13,665 nt of DNA from Flavobacterium sp. Its GTDB lineage: Bacteria; Bacteroidota; Bacteroidia; Flavobacteriales; Flavobacteriaceae. The stretch is taken from NCBI GenBank assembly GCA_030152225.1, contig JASLHL010000022.1, forward strand, positions 1-13,665. Direction: 5' to 3'. The position numbers and the translations under genes were made by a program. Below, piece by piece: positions 13,665-13,665 of this stretch; the first letter of the stretch is position 1, and the number at the start of each line of letters is the position of its first letter. The notes beneath the pieces are model-generated. The model was not told the origin of the DNA. It worked only from the letters and a program-made list of their open reading frames with translations, and ran no database searches.

Positions 13665-13665
13665 C

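Noticed and set aside
1..13665. CRISPR arrays, tRNA/rRNA genes, insertion sequences
   Set aside because: I saw no regularly spaced repeats, cloverleaf-type sequences, transposase motifs or terminal inverted repeats on either strand.

Overview
The window looks like chromosomal DNA of a member of the Bacteroidota, most likely a flavobacterium. The evidence is the gene set (TadA, a lipoprotein-type alpha-2-macroglobulin with PBP1C, an RNase G without the zinc-link cysteines, a flavobacterial-type HU, and a 30-residue Lys/Arg-rich protein), start regions without clear Shine-Dalgarno sequences, and promoter candidates with the TAnnTTTG -7 box typical of this phylum. No genus can be fixed from the sequence alone.

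Region 1 (1-2551) is visibly more A+T-rich than the rest. It holds three overlapping same-strand genes: the tail of a probable beta-propeller protein, a MauE/DoxX-like four-helix redox membrane protein, and a short outer-membrane beta-barrel protein of the TonB-receptor-like type. It ends abruptly inside the fifth-codon-dozen of a truncated dxs gene on the minus strand, of which only 48 codons plus its promoter remain. I read this as the right-hand end of an acquired island that split, or inserted next to a duplicated part of, dxs.

Region 2 (2699-11361) starts with a divergent promoter region (dxs to the left, tadA to the right). A plus-strand run follows: tadA, a 1832-residue alpha-2-macroglobulin lipoprotein with an intact CTEQ thioester motif, and a bifunctional class A penicillin-binding protein 1C. 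The last two form a known partnership: a periplasmic protease trap next to a peptidoglycan synthase thought to act in envelope defence and repair. A terminator-like hairpin sits between them, and a strong bidirectional terminator closes the run.

Region 3 (11364-13665) is on the minus strand: HU, then the 30-residue basic protein with its own terminator, then the ribonuclease E/G gene. HU has a good promoter candidate, and a second promoter-like box at the right edge points out of the window.

No tRNA, rRNA, CRISPR array, transposase or integrase is visible. The items most worth following are the dxs junction with its island cassette, and the tiny basic protein that is easily missed by gene callers.
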